This document shows positions 46,233-55,306 of a stretch of 64,000 nucleotides of DNA, piece by piece (positions within the stretch are counted from its first letter, which is position 1; each line of letters begins with the position of its first letter). Made by a program: the position numbers and the translations under genes. Source of the stretch: Methanococcoides sp. AM1 (GTDB taxonomy: Archaea; Halobacteriota; Methanosarcinia; Methanosarcinales; Methanosarcinaceae); assembly GCF_900774055.1 (NCBI RefSeq), contig NZ_CAAGSW010000002.1, positions 248,001 through 312,000 of the forward strand. The letters run 5' to 3'. The notes beneath the pieces were generated by a model, which saw only the letters and a list, made by a program, of their open reading frames with translations, was not told where the DNA came from and did not search any database.

Positions 46233-47228
46233 GTGAAAATCACAACAATTGCATTCATTTCTATTATACTGGTTGCAGCAGTATTCCTCTCAGGATGTAC
46301 TTCTGCACCTGAAGAAGATGCCGCGATCACAGAGATCAACATCGGCTATCAGCCAAGCACACACCAGATCTCTTACATGACAGCTATGGAGAAGGGCTGG
46401 TGGGCTGAAGACCTTGCACCATTCGGAATTGAGACCGTGAACGAATTCGAGTTCCCAACCGGTGCTCCTGAGATGCAGGCAATGCTTTCAGGTGACCTTG
46501 ACGTAGCTTACGTAGGTGCTGCTCCTGTTATCTCTGCACTGGCTGCAGGCCTCGATGCTAAGATCATTGCAGCTGTAAACACACAGGGATCCGATCTTGT
46601 GTTGAGACCTGAAGTGCCTTATGAAAGTCCTGAAGACCTCAAAGGACTGAAGATCGCAACATTCCCTCCGGGAACCATTCAGGACACACTTTTCAGGAAC
46701 TGGCTTATTGAGAATGGTATTGATCCTGAAAACGATCTGGATATAAAAGCCATGGGTCCTGGGGATGCCAAAGCAGCTATTGCAGCAGGTCAGGTCGATG
46801 GTGTATTCCTTCCACATCCTTCTCCAACTTTCATTGAAGCAGAAGGAAATGGGCGTACTGTCCTTGCATCAGGTGCGATCATGGCAGATCACCCATGCTG
46901 TGTATTGGTGGTAAGTGGTGACCTTATCAGGAACAACCCGGAAATGGTCGAACAGATCGTAAGAACACACATAAAGGCTGTTGACTATGATTCTGCAAAC
47001 ATCGAAGAGGCTGCTGAAACATATGGTGTCAAGCTTACTGCTGATTCGGCAATCGTCCTTGAGTCTCTTGAGGGATGGGATGGTGTATGGTCTGCTGATC
47101 CACGTCCGCTTGTGAATTCAACAGTAGAATATGCAAATATACAGTACGAGCTTGGATTCATTAATACGGAGCTTACAGCAGAAGACATGTTTGATGTGAG
47201 CTTCTATGAAGCTGTGTCTGAAGAATAA
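46233..47228 (+). CDS. NitT/TauT-type ABC transporter substrate-binding lipoprotein
   Basis: A 331-aa periplasmic-binding-fold lipoprotein. The signal peptide ends in a lipobox with Cys22 (AVFLSGC). It has the INIGYQPSTHQ opening, VAYVGAAPVISALAAG, FPPGTIQDT and GVFLPHPSPTF, typical of the SsuA/TauA/NMT1 group for nitrate, sulfonates, taurine or pyrimidines. AGGAGG precedes a GTG start. It is the first gene of a three-gene operon. The ligand cannot be fixed from sequence. Confidence 0.88.
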   Translation: MKITTIAFISIILVAAVFLSGCTSAPEEDAAITEINIGYQPSTHQISYMTAMEKGWWAEDLAPFGIETVNEFEFPTGAPEMQAMLSGDLDVAYVGAAPVISALAAGLDAKIIAAVNTQGSDLVLRPEVPYESPEDLKGLKIATFPPGTIQDTLFRNWLIENGIDPENDLDIKAMGPGDAKAAIAAGQVDGVFLPHPSPTFIEAEGNGRTVLASGAIMADHPCCVLVVSGDLIRNNPEMVEQIVRTHIKAVDYDSANIEEAAETYGVKLTADSAIVLESLEGWDGVWSADPRPLVNSTVEYANIQYELGFINTELTAEDMFDVSFYEAVSEE

Positions 47229-47263
47229 ATAGAAACATACATTAATGAACAGAATATATATTG

Positions 47264-47300
47264 CCGGACCTGAGGGATAATTCCCTCAATTGTCCGGAGG
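47264..47300 (+). promoter_or_regulatory. Nested hairpin covering the permease ribosome-binding site
   Basis: Outer arms CCGGAC (47264-47269) and GTCCGG (47292-47297) and inner arms TGAGGGA (47271-47277) and TCCCTCA (47282-47288) form a long interrupted stem. The last two bases of the outer arm belong to the Shine-Dalgarno GGAGG (47296-47300) of the permease gene. Confidence 0.65.
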
Positions 47301-47304
47301 CAAC

Positions 47305-48093
47305 ATGAGCAAAGACAGCACAAAAGGAATTTCAGGTAGGGGTATTGAAATAATTTCCCTTACTACTGCTATCATTGTCTGGCAATTAGTAGCGGATTAC
47401 ATAGTTGCTGATAAATTCAAGCTGCCAAGCTTTACTGATGTTCTGTTCGCTTTTTTTAAGATCATTGAGAATGGGGCACTATTTACTGATCTTTCTATAA
47501 GCCTGTTGCATTTCGGGATCGGTATCATTTCAGGTTTAGTGATAGGAATTCCAATTGGCATATCAATGGGCTGGTTTCAGACCGCGAATCGTGCTTTAGA
47601 TCCCATCATTGAAATAATAAGGCCTATTCCACCTCTTGCATGGATACCGTTTGCTATCATATGGTTCGGGCTTACACATGCCTCTGCAGGATTTGTGGTA
47701 TTTGTAGGTGCTGTTTTCCCGATAATCATCAATACATTTGATGGTTTCAAAAGCGTTCCAAAGGTCTATGTAGAAGCTGCAAAAGTCCTTGGCTGTATGA
47801 AAAGCGGATCTCTTATCCGACATGTCGCTTTCCCATCAGCATTGCCTTCAATTGCAGCCGGTATTCGCATAGCAATGGGAGTTGGATGGATGTGTCTTGT
47901 AGCTGCGGAAATGTTCGGAGTTAGCAGCAGTGGTCTCGGTTACAAGATCTGGTGGCACTATTATCTGCACCAGATGGACTTTGTACTCGTTTACATGCTG
48001 ATCCTCGGTTTCCTTGGTCTTCTGATCGACAGGATATTCAGGTGGTATGTGGATGGCCGTCTGCTTAAATGGCGCGAAGGGGTCGTGGTATAA
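47305..48093 (+). CDS. NitT/TauT-type ABC transporter permease
   Basis: A 262-aa membrane protein with about six spans. It has the permease EAA-like loop (VEAAKVLGCMKSGSLIRHVAFPSALPSI) and PIPPLAWIPFAIIWFG, characteristic of SsuC/TauC-type permeases. GGAGG precedes the ATG at 47305. Its TAA overlaps the ATP-binding gene start (TAATG). Confidence 0.9.
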   Translation: MSKDSTKGISGRGIEIISLTTAIIVWQLVADYIVADKFKLPSFTDVLFAFFKIIENGALFTDLSISLLHFGIGIISGLVIGIPIGISMGWFQTANRALDPIIEIIRPIPPLAWIPFAIIWFGLTHASAGFVVFVGAVFPIIINTFDGFKSVPKVYVEAAKVLGCMKSGSLIRHVAFPSALPSIAAGIRIAMGVGWMCLVAAEMFGVSSSGLGYKIWWHYYLHQMDFVLVYMLILGFLGLLIDRIFRWYVDGRLLKWREGVVV

Positions 48094-48851
48094 TGGGTGA
48101 GGTTAAAGTATCGGATGTTTCACTGGCATTTGAAAAGGAAAATGGCGAATCCACTCTTGCACTGGATAATATTAATCTTGAGATCAAGGACAAGGAATTC
48201 ATTTGTTTCATCGGTCCCTCTGGTTGTGGAAAGACAACACTTCTGAGGTCTATTGCAGGACTTGAAATGCCGGATTCCGGTGAGATAACCCTTGATGGTG
48301 AAAGGATCACAGTCCCCGATTCCAAGAGGGGCATGGTATTTCAGGAGTATTCATTGTTCCCATGGAACACTGTTATCCAGAACATCACATTCGGTCCCCA
48401 GATGCAGGGGATGAGCAAAGGTGAATCTCTTGAGAGGGCGGAGAAATACCTGAAACTTGTTGGTCTTGAGCAGTTTAGGAACAGTTATCCGTATGAACTC
48501 TCGGGTGGAATGCGTCAGAGAGTTGCAATTGCACGTGCTCTTGCAAATGAGCCCAAGGTACTTCTCATGGACGAGCCGTTCGGTGCACTGGATGCACAGA
48601 CCAGGAATACCCTGCAGAACGAACTTCTCGATGTATGGGCCAAAAATCAGATCACCATTGTGTTTGTTACTCACAGTGTGGATGAGGCCGTCTTCCTTGC
48701 AGACAAGATCGTTGTTATGACCGCAAGGCCGGGTAAGATCAAAAAGGTCATAAATGTGGAGCTTCCACGACCTCGTGACAGGACAAGTTCTGAAGCAAAC
48801 GAATTGCGCCATAGCCTTCTCCGGATGCTGGCAGAAGAAAGACGTGATTAA
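48093..48851 (+). CDS. NitT/TauT-type ABC transporter ATP-binding protein
   Basis: A 252-aa ABC ATPase of the SsuB/TauB group. Walker A is GPSGCGKTT, the signature LSGGMRQR, Walker B VLLMDEPFGALD and the H-loop VTHSVDEA. The SEYSLFPWNT-like Q-loop region is normal. It starts at an ATG sharing one base with the permease stop. It completes a substrate-binding, permease and ATPase operon. Confidence 0.92.
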   Translation: MGEVKVSDVSLAFEKENGESTLALDNINLEIKDKEFICFIGPSGCGKTTLLRSIAGLEMPDSGEITLDGERITVPDSKRGMVFQEYSLFPWNTVIQNITFGPQMQGMSKGESLERAEKYLKLVGLEQFRNSYPYELSGGMRQRVAIARALANEPKVLLMDEPFGALDAQTRNTLQNELLDVWAKNQITIVFVTHSVDEAVFLADKIVVMTARPGKIKKVINVELPRPRDRTSSEANELRHSLLRMLAEERRD

Positions 48852-48874
48852 TGCTGAAAATACACATTACGAAT

Positions 48875-48900
48875 ATAAGGTCTTGCTGATAAGACCTTAT
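48875..48900. terminator. Bidirectional hairpin between convergent genes
   Basis: ATAAGGTCTT (48875-48884) and AAGACCTTAT (48891-48900) form a perfect 10-bp stem with a 6-nt loop between the ABC operon and the minus-strand bactofilin-like gene. No long T-run follows on either side. Confidence 0.6.
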
Positions 48901-48904
48901 TATC

Positions 48905-49354
48905 TTACATGTCGGAACGAACAATAAGCTTTGTTGCCGACTCTATCTCTTTTATGTTTACTTTTCCGATAAGTTCAAGGGCAGTATCTGCTTTTGCAAA
49001 AGTGATCTCACACCCCGGTCGGATGGACATCTCATTACCACATATTGCATGACCTGCTACCTTTACATTATCGAGCATTGTGAGGTTGTAGGTAACATCA
49101 ATATTTCCTCCTATCTCGCAGCGTGTGCTTATCAGTGCATCAGATGCTTTGACATTTCCTTTAACAAGGGATGCCTTGCCAAGTTCAAGTGAACCACTTG
49201 CCTCAAGATCTTTCCAGAAGTTCGCGCCTGAACCGATGATCACATTTCCATCGAGCCTGACACTATCTTCGAAAAATGCTTTCCTGCGAATAATGTAAGT
49301 ATTTGTATCTGCGTGGTATTTGAGAAATTTATCCATTTTATGTTCCACATCCAT
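48905..49354 (-). CDS. Bactofilin-like (polymer-forming) beta-helical protein
   Basis: A 149-aa protein with successive short strand repeats (VRLDGNVIIGSGANF, LELGKASLVKGNVKASDA, CEIGGNIDVTYNLTM, NVKVAGHAICGNEM). This pattern is that of bactofilins or related beta-helix proteins, which polymerise into scaffolds. The ATG at 49354 is used; one at 49336 fits a nearby TATA-like word and is an alternative. Archaeal members have no firm role that I know of. Confidence 0.65.
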   Translation of the reverse strand: MDVEHKMDKFLKYHADTNTYIIRRKAFFEDSVRLDGNVIIGSGANFWKDLEASGSLELGKASLVKGNVKASDALISTRCEIGGNIDVTYNLTMLDNVKVAGHAICGNEMSIRPGCEITFAKADTALELIGKVNIKEIESATKLIVRSDM

Positions 49355-49425
49355 GATCTTAAAGGCGTATCGGTCCTGTCCTGCAACATATGTAATATCA
49401 GCTGCTTTATTAATCTGTCTTTTTG

Positions 49426-50178
49426 TTAATATATTCTATTGGTCTTCAAAATTCCCAGTGTGATAAGTGAAAGTGCAGTTGCTGTAACGTCTCCTTCACC
49501 TTTACCCCATGATCCATTGAGATTTTGTCTGGAACGTAGCCACTTTTCTGACACATCCAGTTCTTCCTTGGATCCTGCAATAGAAAGTGCCTGAATGACG
49601 AGATTGCTTGTGGAAATGAATCTCCAGCCACCGTCTTCGTTCCTCTCTGATAATATCCATCCGGAACGTTCTTTGATGAGGTCGGCAAAAGGATCTTCTT
49701 CAATGAGATGGCCCTGCTTGATCAGGGCAGTAATGATAAGTGAGGTCGTCCCTACGTGTTCCCATTTCTCACCATAGTTCTCAACGAGCCAACTGCAGCC
49801 TTTAGGGTCATGAATGCCCATGTCTGCCAGAGCTATCAATGCATAAGTGGTGTCATAAACATCGTTTTCCCATGAGCCGTTGCTTTCCTGCCTGGCGGCC
49901 AGCCACCGTGAGCTATCTTCAAGATCAATGTCCGATGATGCAAGTGCGGAATAGGCTCTTGCTGTTTCCCTGACTGAATCGTTCCAGTTGTCCTCATTCC
50001 TGAGCTGTATCAGTCGGGAAGAATGGTCATTTTCAACATTCCAGAGTTCACATGCAGTTATAAGGCGTGCCAGTTCCTTTGCAGTCGATGCATTCTGCTG
50101 GTTTATCCATGTAAATGCTCTTTCGATCGCATCTTCCATGAGATAGATGATACCGACATCGTTATTTAGTGTTTTCAC
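49426..50178 (-). CDS. Alpha/alpha-toroid protein, prenyltransferase/squalene-cyclase-like repeats
   Basis: A 250-aa soluble protein with repeated helical units containing QW-like motifs (WLAARQESNGSW with YDTTYALIAL, SERNEDGGWRF, WLRSRQNLNGSWGKGEG with TATALSLITLG). These resemble the barrel repeats of protein prenyltransferase beta subunits and terpene cyclases. The cyclase DXDD catalytic motif is not evident, so enzymatic activity is uncertain. The GTG at 50178 overlaps the nrdD-like gene end; an ATG at 50139 is an alternative. It follows that gene in an apparent operon. Confidence 0.6.
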   Translation of the reverse strand: MKTLNNDVGIIYLMEDAIERAFTWINQQNASTAKELARLITACELWNVENDHSSRLIQLRNEDNWNDSVRETARAYSALASSDIDLEDSSRWLAARQESNGSWENDVYDTTYALIALADMGIHDPKGCSWLVENYGEKWEHVGTTSLIITALIKQGHLIEEDPFADLIKERSGWILSERNEDGGWRFISTSNLVIQALSIAGSKEELDVSEKWLRSRQNLNGSWGKGEGDVTATALSLITLGILKTNRIY

Positions 50179-52012
50179 TCTGAAGGTTGTATCGATGTCT
50201 TTCTTCGTACTCTTTCTGTTTTCCCGGATTCCATTGTTTCACGTGTCCAAAATAACCTGTGACCCTTGATACATGATCGATCGCAGGTTTATTGCAAATG
50301 GGGCATTCAAGGTTCATTCCACGTGAAACATGCCTGTTCTCACATACGGAGAAGTCAGGCGAGAAGCAGAAGTATGCAAGGTCCGTTTCGGTGAGCTTCT
50401 GTATCAGTTCGCTCATGCCTTCCGGGTCCGGGAAGCTTTCTCCCATCCATATGTGACTGATGGTCCCTCCAGTAAAATATGGATGGAATTCTGATTCAAT
50501 CTTTATCTTGTCTGCAAGGGATATCTTTGAGCTGTAAGGTACATGTGTGGAATTAGTGTAATATGCATCGTGACTGGTCCCCTGCACGTGTGCTTTTTCA
50601 CCAAATGAAGACCTGTCAAGCATGGCAAGCCTGTGCGCTGTGCTCTCTGCAGGGGCCTGTTCGAACGTATATTCAATTCCGTCTTCTCTTGAATATGTCT
50701 CTATCTTTGCAAGCATATGGCGTATTATCTTCATTCCCAGCTCATGCTGCTCTATCAGACCTTCTCCTGTAAGGTTCAGCAGGCATTCATTAAGTCCGAC
50801 TACTCCAAAGGTCAGGTGTCGCGAATCAAGATCAAAATACGGCAGGTCATTTTCAGTTCTCTGCAAAAGCCAGGGCAGTATCTTCCATTCATACAATGAT
50901 CTCCTGACGATCTCCTGACCTTCGAGCAGGGCTTTCCTTGTTATTTCCAGTACTTCATCCAGCCGTTCAAAGAACCGATCGATATTTTCTATCCTTTCGA
51001 TCCCATCTGTTCTTTCCGTCCTGTCTGAATCAAGTGCAACTCCGGGCAGGTTCACAGTTACTATCTTGTTGGAACCGCTTCCCATCCCTCCAGCTGTCCA
51101 CACGCCTCCGGAATGCCTTGCAAGAAGACGGCAACACATTGCCTGCACGGTGTTTTCTTCAAGATAATCTGTGGTCAGGTTCAGGAAGTATGGGGCCCCG
51201 GTGGAAGAAGTGGCATACATCGTTTTTTTCCATAAAGGATCTTCAATATCAATGTCCTTTGTTATGGCAGTAGTGATAAGTGGGAATGTGAATGGAAGTC
51301 CGTCAGCATCACCCTTTGCTGCTATCTCCATAAAAGCACCGTAGATAGCACGTGCTTCTTTTTCAAATTGTGAGTATTTCCTGCCAATGAACTTTCCTCC
51401 ATAGACCGCAGGTTCATTTGCAAGGGAGGAAGGGCAATTGATACGGAGTCCGATGTTGGTGAATGCACTTTGTGCACCTATGCGGTTGGACTGGTTCATC
51501 TGGAACATGAATCCCTGTACTATCTGGAGAAGTTGCTCTTCATCTATGTCCGAATAGTGAAGGTGCGGTGCAAGTAGCCAGTTGAACATATCGATTGCCT
51601 GTGCTCCTGCAAAGAACTGCTGGGAATGAAGCATAAAGGACATCGCATGGAATATGGCAGCATTGAACTGTTTTGCAGGAGCACTTCTGGAATCCGTAAA
51701 TTTCAGTCCATCCATGAGGAATATCCTGCCATCTATTCCATTGCAGTATGGCTTGAAAGGATCGCTCAGGTCGTGTATGTGTATGGTGCCTTTTATGTGT
51801 GCATTGGCAACATCTTTCGAGTACAGTTTTTCAAGTGCGTATCTTTTCTTGAGCTGGGATGAAATATGCATGTCAATGACAGAAGGGCTAAGTCGAGTGT
51901 TTGCGTTCTCCCTGATCAGCCAGTTCTTGTCATACAGGACATCATCTATCAGGTCATCAGTATCCTTAAAATCAAGACGATCGATTTCATCTTTACCTGT
52001 ACTCCCACTCAT
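50162..52012 (-). CDS. Second class III RNR-like protein, no ATP-cone
   Basis: A 616-aa glycyl-radical ribonucleotide-reductase-like protein. It has the NrdD core (GTIHIHDLSDPF, GGVWTAGGMG, TFGVVGLNE, YYTNSTHVP), a CPIC zinc half-site and the radical loop RVTGYFGHVKQWNPGK. Unlike the nrdD at 36658 it starts directly with the barrel and has no N-terminal ATP-cone. The ATG at 52012 lies 27 bases from a TATA box (52034-52044), so it is leaderless. No activase gene is adjacent. It may work under dATP levels that stop the main enzyme, or on another nucleotide. Confidence 0.88.
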   Translation of the reverse strand: MSGSTGKDEIDRLDFKDTDDLIDDVLYDKNWLIRENANTRLSPSVIDMHISSQLKKRYALEKLYSKDVANAHIKGTIHIHDLSDPFKPYCNGIDGRIFLMDGLKFTDSRSAPAKQFNAAIFHAMSFMLHSQQFFAGAQAIDMFNWLLAPHLHYSDIDEEQLLQIVQGFMFQMNQSNRIGAQSAFTNIGLRINCPSSLANEPAVYGGKFIGRKYSQFEKEARAIYGAFMEIAAKGDADGLPFTFPLITTAITKDIDIEDPLWKKTMYATSSTGAPYFLNLTTDYLEENTVQAMCCRLLARHSGGVWTAGGMGSGSNKIVTVNLPGVALDSDRTERTDGIERIENIDRFFERLDEVLEITRKALLEGQEIVRRSLYEWKILPWLLQRTENDLPYFDLDSRHLTFGVVGLNECLLNLTGEGLIEQHELGMKIIRHMLAKIETYSREDGIEYTFEQAPAESTAHRLAMLDRSSFGEKAHVQGTSHDAYYTNSTHVPYSSKISLADKIKIESEFHPYFTGGTISHIWMGESFPDPEGMSELIQKLTETDLAYFCFSPDFSVCENRHVSRGMNLECPICNKPAIDHVSRVTGYFGHVKQWNPGKQKEYEERHRYNLQSENTK

Positions 52013-52033
52013 GACTAAATGTTTGAATGTCAA

Positions 52034-52044
52034 GATTTAAATAT
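52034..52044 (-). promoter_or_regulatory. TATA box of the second nrdD-like gene
   Basis: GATATTTAAATCT on the minus strand (about 52033-52045) is centred about 27 bases upstream of the ATG at 52012, the distance expected for leaderless transcription in archaea. Confidence 0.6.
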
Positions 52045-52211
52045 CTATTCAGAAGGGTTGAAGAAAAGTAGGTTAAAATACAAAGGTAGAATCGGATCTG
52101 ATGATAAGGTCGAATCAGATGTGATAAGGTACTATACTATGTAAAAAAAGTGTATAAAGGCATGTTCGGGACGGCAAAGGACCCCCCTCATAAATACCTT
52201 CTCTCGGGTTA

Positions 52212-53048
52212 TTATTTTACGAATTCTTCGACAGCATCAACGATCTTATTGAAGGTCTTGTACCACTCGGAATTGCCTTTGATGTCCTCGTGTACCTTTC
52301 CATTGTCACTTGTAGCTGCAACGTCTGTTTCTATGGGCAATGTGCCAAGCACTTTCACTCCAAAGTCCTCTGCTGCTTTTGATACTCCGCCTGATCCGAA
52401 CACGTGAATCATCTCATCACAGTGTGGGCAGACAATGCCGCTCATGTTCTCCACCATTCCAATGACAGGAACTTCTATCATCTTTGCGAAGTTGAGTGAC
52501 TTCCTGACACTTGTAAGTGCAACGTCCTGTGGTGTTGTGACCACAACAGTACCATCAAGGTTTCCAATGAGTTGTGCAATGCTCAGTGGTTCATCTCCTG
52601 TTCCAGGTGGCAGGTCGATGATCAGATAGTCCAGCACACCCCAGTCAACTTCTTCCAGGAATTGCTTGATAGCTCCCATCTTTGCAGGACCACGCCAGAT
52701 CACCGGGGAATCATCGCTATCAAGGAGAAGTCCTACGGACATCACTTTCAGGTTATCGTTGACCTTTACAGGAACAATACCCTTTTCTCCTACAATTGGT
52801 CTCTGACCTTCCACTCCGAACATAGTTGGGATTGTGGGGCCGTGTATATCGCTGTCAAGAAGACCTATTTTGTATCCACGGTCTGCAAGTGTGGCAGCAA
52901 GGTTGGCGGAGACTGTGCTTTTTCCCACGCCACCTTTTCCGCTCATGACCATGATCTTCTTTTTTATACCTCTAAGATTGGTTACGAGCTTTGGTTCTTC
53001 TGGCTTTGCGTTAAGCAGACTTTCCGGTGATTGGATATTGGATGCCAT
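52212..53048 (-). CDS. Mrp/NBP35-family iron-sulfur cluster carrier ATPase
   Basis: A 278-aa P-loop ATPase of the ApbC/Mrp/NBP35 family. The deviant Walker A is MSGKGGVGKST, with IDLPPGTGDEPL and the conserved cluster-binding CPHC (NMSGIVCPHC). It starts after AGGAGAT. There is no N-terminal ferredoxin insert. It carries and delivers [4Fe-4S] clusters. DUF134 lies 37 bp upstream in the same orientation. Confidence 0.9.
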   Translation of the reverse strand: MASNIQSPESLLNAKPEEPKLVTNLRGIKKKIMVMSGKGGVGKSTVSANLAATLADRGYKIGLLDSDIHGPTIPTMFGVEGQRPIVGEKGIVPVKVNDNLKVMSVGLLLDSDDSPVIWRGPAKMGAIKQFLEEVDWGVLDYLIIDLPPGTGDEPLSIAQLIGNLDGTVVVTTPQDVALTSVRKSLNFAKMIEVPVIGMVENMSGIVCPHCDEMIHVFGSGGVSKAAEDFGVKVLGTLPIETDVAATSDNGKVHEDIKGNSEWYKTFNKIVDAVEEFVK

Positions 53049-53085
53049 TTTAGATCTCCTGTGATTATTTTTGAGTTACCAGAGG

Positions 53086-53409
53086 TCAGTTCTCTTCGTT
53101 CTGGTCTTTGATGCTGACATAGTTTCCGCCCTTGATCTCTATTGCTTTGCCTGTGGTCAATGCAAAGGCTATCTTCTTTCTTGCACTCTTAAGATCTTCC
53201 CAGAATGCACGCCTTGAGATCCCCATTTGCGTGGCTGCTTCCTGCTGCTGGAGCCCTTCGTAATCCACAAGTCTTAATGCTTCCAGTTCTTCCACTGCAA
53301 CGGAGACTACCTCAAGCTCCGAAAGCGCAACTCCCCGTGGCTTAAAATAGAATTCTTCCGGGTTGCATTTCACCCTTCTGGGGCTTTTTGGTCTTCCTCT
53401 GCATGTCAT
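53086..53409 (-). CDS. DUF134 HTH protein
   Basis: A 107-aa predicted DNA-binding protein of DUF134: [36 protein letters not shown] and [18 protein letters not shown]. This is the usual arrangement of a sigma-70 region-4-like HTH. GAGGAGAT precedes the ATG at 53409. DUF134 genes often sit beside Mrp/NifX-type genes, as here, so a link to metal-cluster homeostasis is plausible. Confidence 0.85.
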   Translation of the reverse strand: MTCRGRPKSPRRVKCNPEEFYFKPRGVALSELEVVSVAVEELEALRLVDYEGLQQQEAATQMGISRRAFWEDLKSARKKIAFALTTGKAIEIKGGNYVSIKDQNEEN

Positions 53410-53616
53410 AACATCGTATCTCCTCATATGTTAGCTTATATATAAGCAATTCCCACAATGCTTTTATATTTATTCTCATGTGTTCAAAATCGCTTTTTTA
53501 ATTACATATCCGGCTCCACTTTTTTCTAAAAAGATAACAATGTAGGTCCCATAAGCAAAAGGCTATTATGTATTTTCACAATTATTGTATTAGAATTTAT
53601 TGAGGAGATGCTGTAT

Positions 53617-54729
53617 ATGAATAAGGATATGCTGATGTGGGACGAGACCCTGTTCAGGGATGGTAGTGTTCTTGAACTGGATCATCTTCCTGATCATTTC
53701 TCGCACCGTGAAACACAGATGCAATCCCTTATGTACAGTTTACGCCCTGCTCTTCGGGGAATGCGTCCTCTCAACAGCCTCATCAGTGGTCCGCCCGGTA
53801 CCGGAAAGACAACTACGGTCATGAAGGTTTTCGGGGAGATGAAAAAACACTCGGAAAATGTTGTTTTCGTAAAGGTGAACTGCCAGATGGACTCCACGAA
53901 GTTCGCTGTCATTGCAAGGATCTACAAGGCACTTTTCAAAGTATCTCCTCCTGCATCAGGAGTTGCATTCAGGAAACTCTTTGAAAAGGTAATGAACTTC
54001 CTTGTGGAAAATGAGAAGACACTGGTTGTCTGCCTTGATGATATCAATTATCTTTACCATGAAGGAAATGCTGACGATGTCATGTATTCCATGCTCAGGG
54101 CCCATGAACAGTTCCCGGGAGCAAAGGTGGGTGTGATCGCTATTGTGAGTGATACCGGAAAGCTTTACCAGTTCGACCCGAAGGTGAACTCGGTGTTCCT
54201 GCCGGAAGAGGTCGCTTTCCCAAGGTATGCGTATGATGAACTCCAGGATATCCTTGGCAGAAGGATCGATCTTGCATTCTTTCCGAATGTCGTATCCGAT
54301 GAAGTAAAGGATGCTATTGTGGAATATGTTGATATGACTGGTGACCTCCGAGTGGGTATCGATCTTCTGAAACGCTCGGGCCTGAATGCCGAAAGACGAG
54401 CCAGTAAGACAATATCTGTTGAAGATGTGGAAAGTGCATATGAAAGCTCCCGTTTACTGCATCTTGGAAGGAGTATTATGTCCCTCACACCCGATGAGCG
54501 AACACTTTTGGAGCTTATCGCTAAGCAAAGGGAGTGTCAGACTGGGGATCTCTACAAGCTTTTCCATGAACAGACAGGTCTTGGATACACTCGTTTCTAT
54601 GATATGCTCAAAAAACTCAATGATGCACGCTATGTTAGCACTGATTTTTCCGGCAAAGGAACTCGTGGTCGTACTCGTATCGTGAAACCAAGATACCAGC
54701 CGGAAGATATTCTCAAATGCCTTGAATGA
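53617..54729 (+). CDS. cdc6: Orc1/Cdc6-type replication initiator
   Basis: A 370-aa AAA+ protein of the archaeal Orc1/Cdc6 family. Walker A is [13 protein letters not shown], Walker B is VVCLDDINYL, with a GDLRVGIDLLKRSG sensor-2 region and a C-terminal winged helix (about 290-370). GAGGAG precedes the ATG at 53617. The 207-bp upstream region shows no obvious origin recognition box, so this may be a second, non-origin copy. It overlaps nothing but is followed by the ModE-like gene after 13 bp. Confidence 0.85.
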   Translation: MNKDMLMWDETLFRDGSVLELDHLPDHFSHRETQMQSLMYSLRPALRGMRPLNSLISGPPGTGKTTTVMKVFGEMKKHSENVVFVKVNCQMDSTKFAVIARIYKALFKVSPPASGVAFRKLFEKVMNFLVENEKTLVVCLDDINYLYHEGNADDVMYSMLRAHEQFPGAKVGVIAIVSDTGKLYQFDPKVNSVFLPEEVAFPRYAYDELQDILGRRIDLAFFPNVVSDEVKDAIVEYVDMTGDLRVGIDLLKRSGLNAERRASKTISVEDVESAYESSRLLHLGRSIMSLTPDERTLLELIAKQRECQTGDLYKLFHEQTGLGYTRFYDMLKKLNDARYVSTDFSGKGTRGRTRIVKPRYQPEDILKCLE

Positions 54730-54742
54730 AGGGGGTAGGAAG

Positions 54743-55306
54743 TTGGAGACAAGGACCAAAGTATGGCTGACAGAGGACGGAAAACATATAATCGGTGCTG
54801 GTAAGGTCAATTTGCTCAAAGCCATTGATGAAGAGCGTTCTTTAAGTAAAGCATGCAAAAAACTCGGAATGTCTTACAAACATGCCTGGCTTATCCTGAA
54901 GAAAATGAATGAGCGGGGAAACCAGGAGATCGTGTACACTGTCAGGGGTGGAAAGGATCAGGGTACTTTCCTGACCGAGTATGGTAAACAACTGATCGAT
55001 GAATACGAGGCAAGTCGCACCTACATTGATGAAACGGTTGGTGATGACACCTCCTGGGAGAACATTGCCTTCAAACTGTCTGCCCGGAACAAATTGATCG
55101 GACGGGTGGTGGAAGTTGAGAAAGGTGACATTGTGTCCAAGGTAAAGATCGAAGTGGATCCTGCGATCCTGACGTCCATCGTAACATCAGAAGCAGTGGA
55201 CAGGCTCGATGTAAAGGAAGGGGACGAATTGTTTGCCATCATCAAATCCACTGAGGTAATGCTGGCAAAACCTTCCCGGGTACCGCCTGAAAGTGAGGAC
55301 TATTAA
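54743..55306 (+). CDS. ModE-like molybdate-responsive regulator
   Basis: A 187-aa protein with an N-terminal LysR-like winged helix (LLKAIDEERSLSKACKKLGM) and a C-terminal molybdate-pterin (TOBE/Mop) domain (SARNKLIGRVVEV to DELFAIIKSTEVM). This is the ModE layout with a single Mop domain. The start is TTG; GGGGGTAGG lies just before it and no ATG fits. It follows cdc6 with 13 bp between and is followed directly by xth. No molybdate transporter is visible, so targets are elsewhere. Confidence 0.82.
   Translation: METRTKVWLTEDGKHIIGAGKVNLLKAIDEERSLSKACKKLGMSYKHAWLILKKMNERGNQEIVYTVRGGKDQGTFLTEYGKQLIDEYEASRTYIDETVGDDTSWENIAFKLSARNKLIGRVVEVEKGDIVSKVKIEVDPAILTSIVTSEAVDRLDVKEGDELFAIIKSTEVMLAKPSRVPPESEDY

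Noticed and set aside
53410-53616. Replication origin next to cdc6
   Set aside because: The region is AT-rich, but I found no paired origin recognition box repeats; a GC-skew and motif search over the chromosome would be needed.
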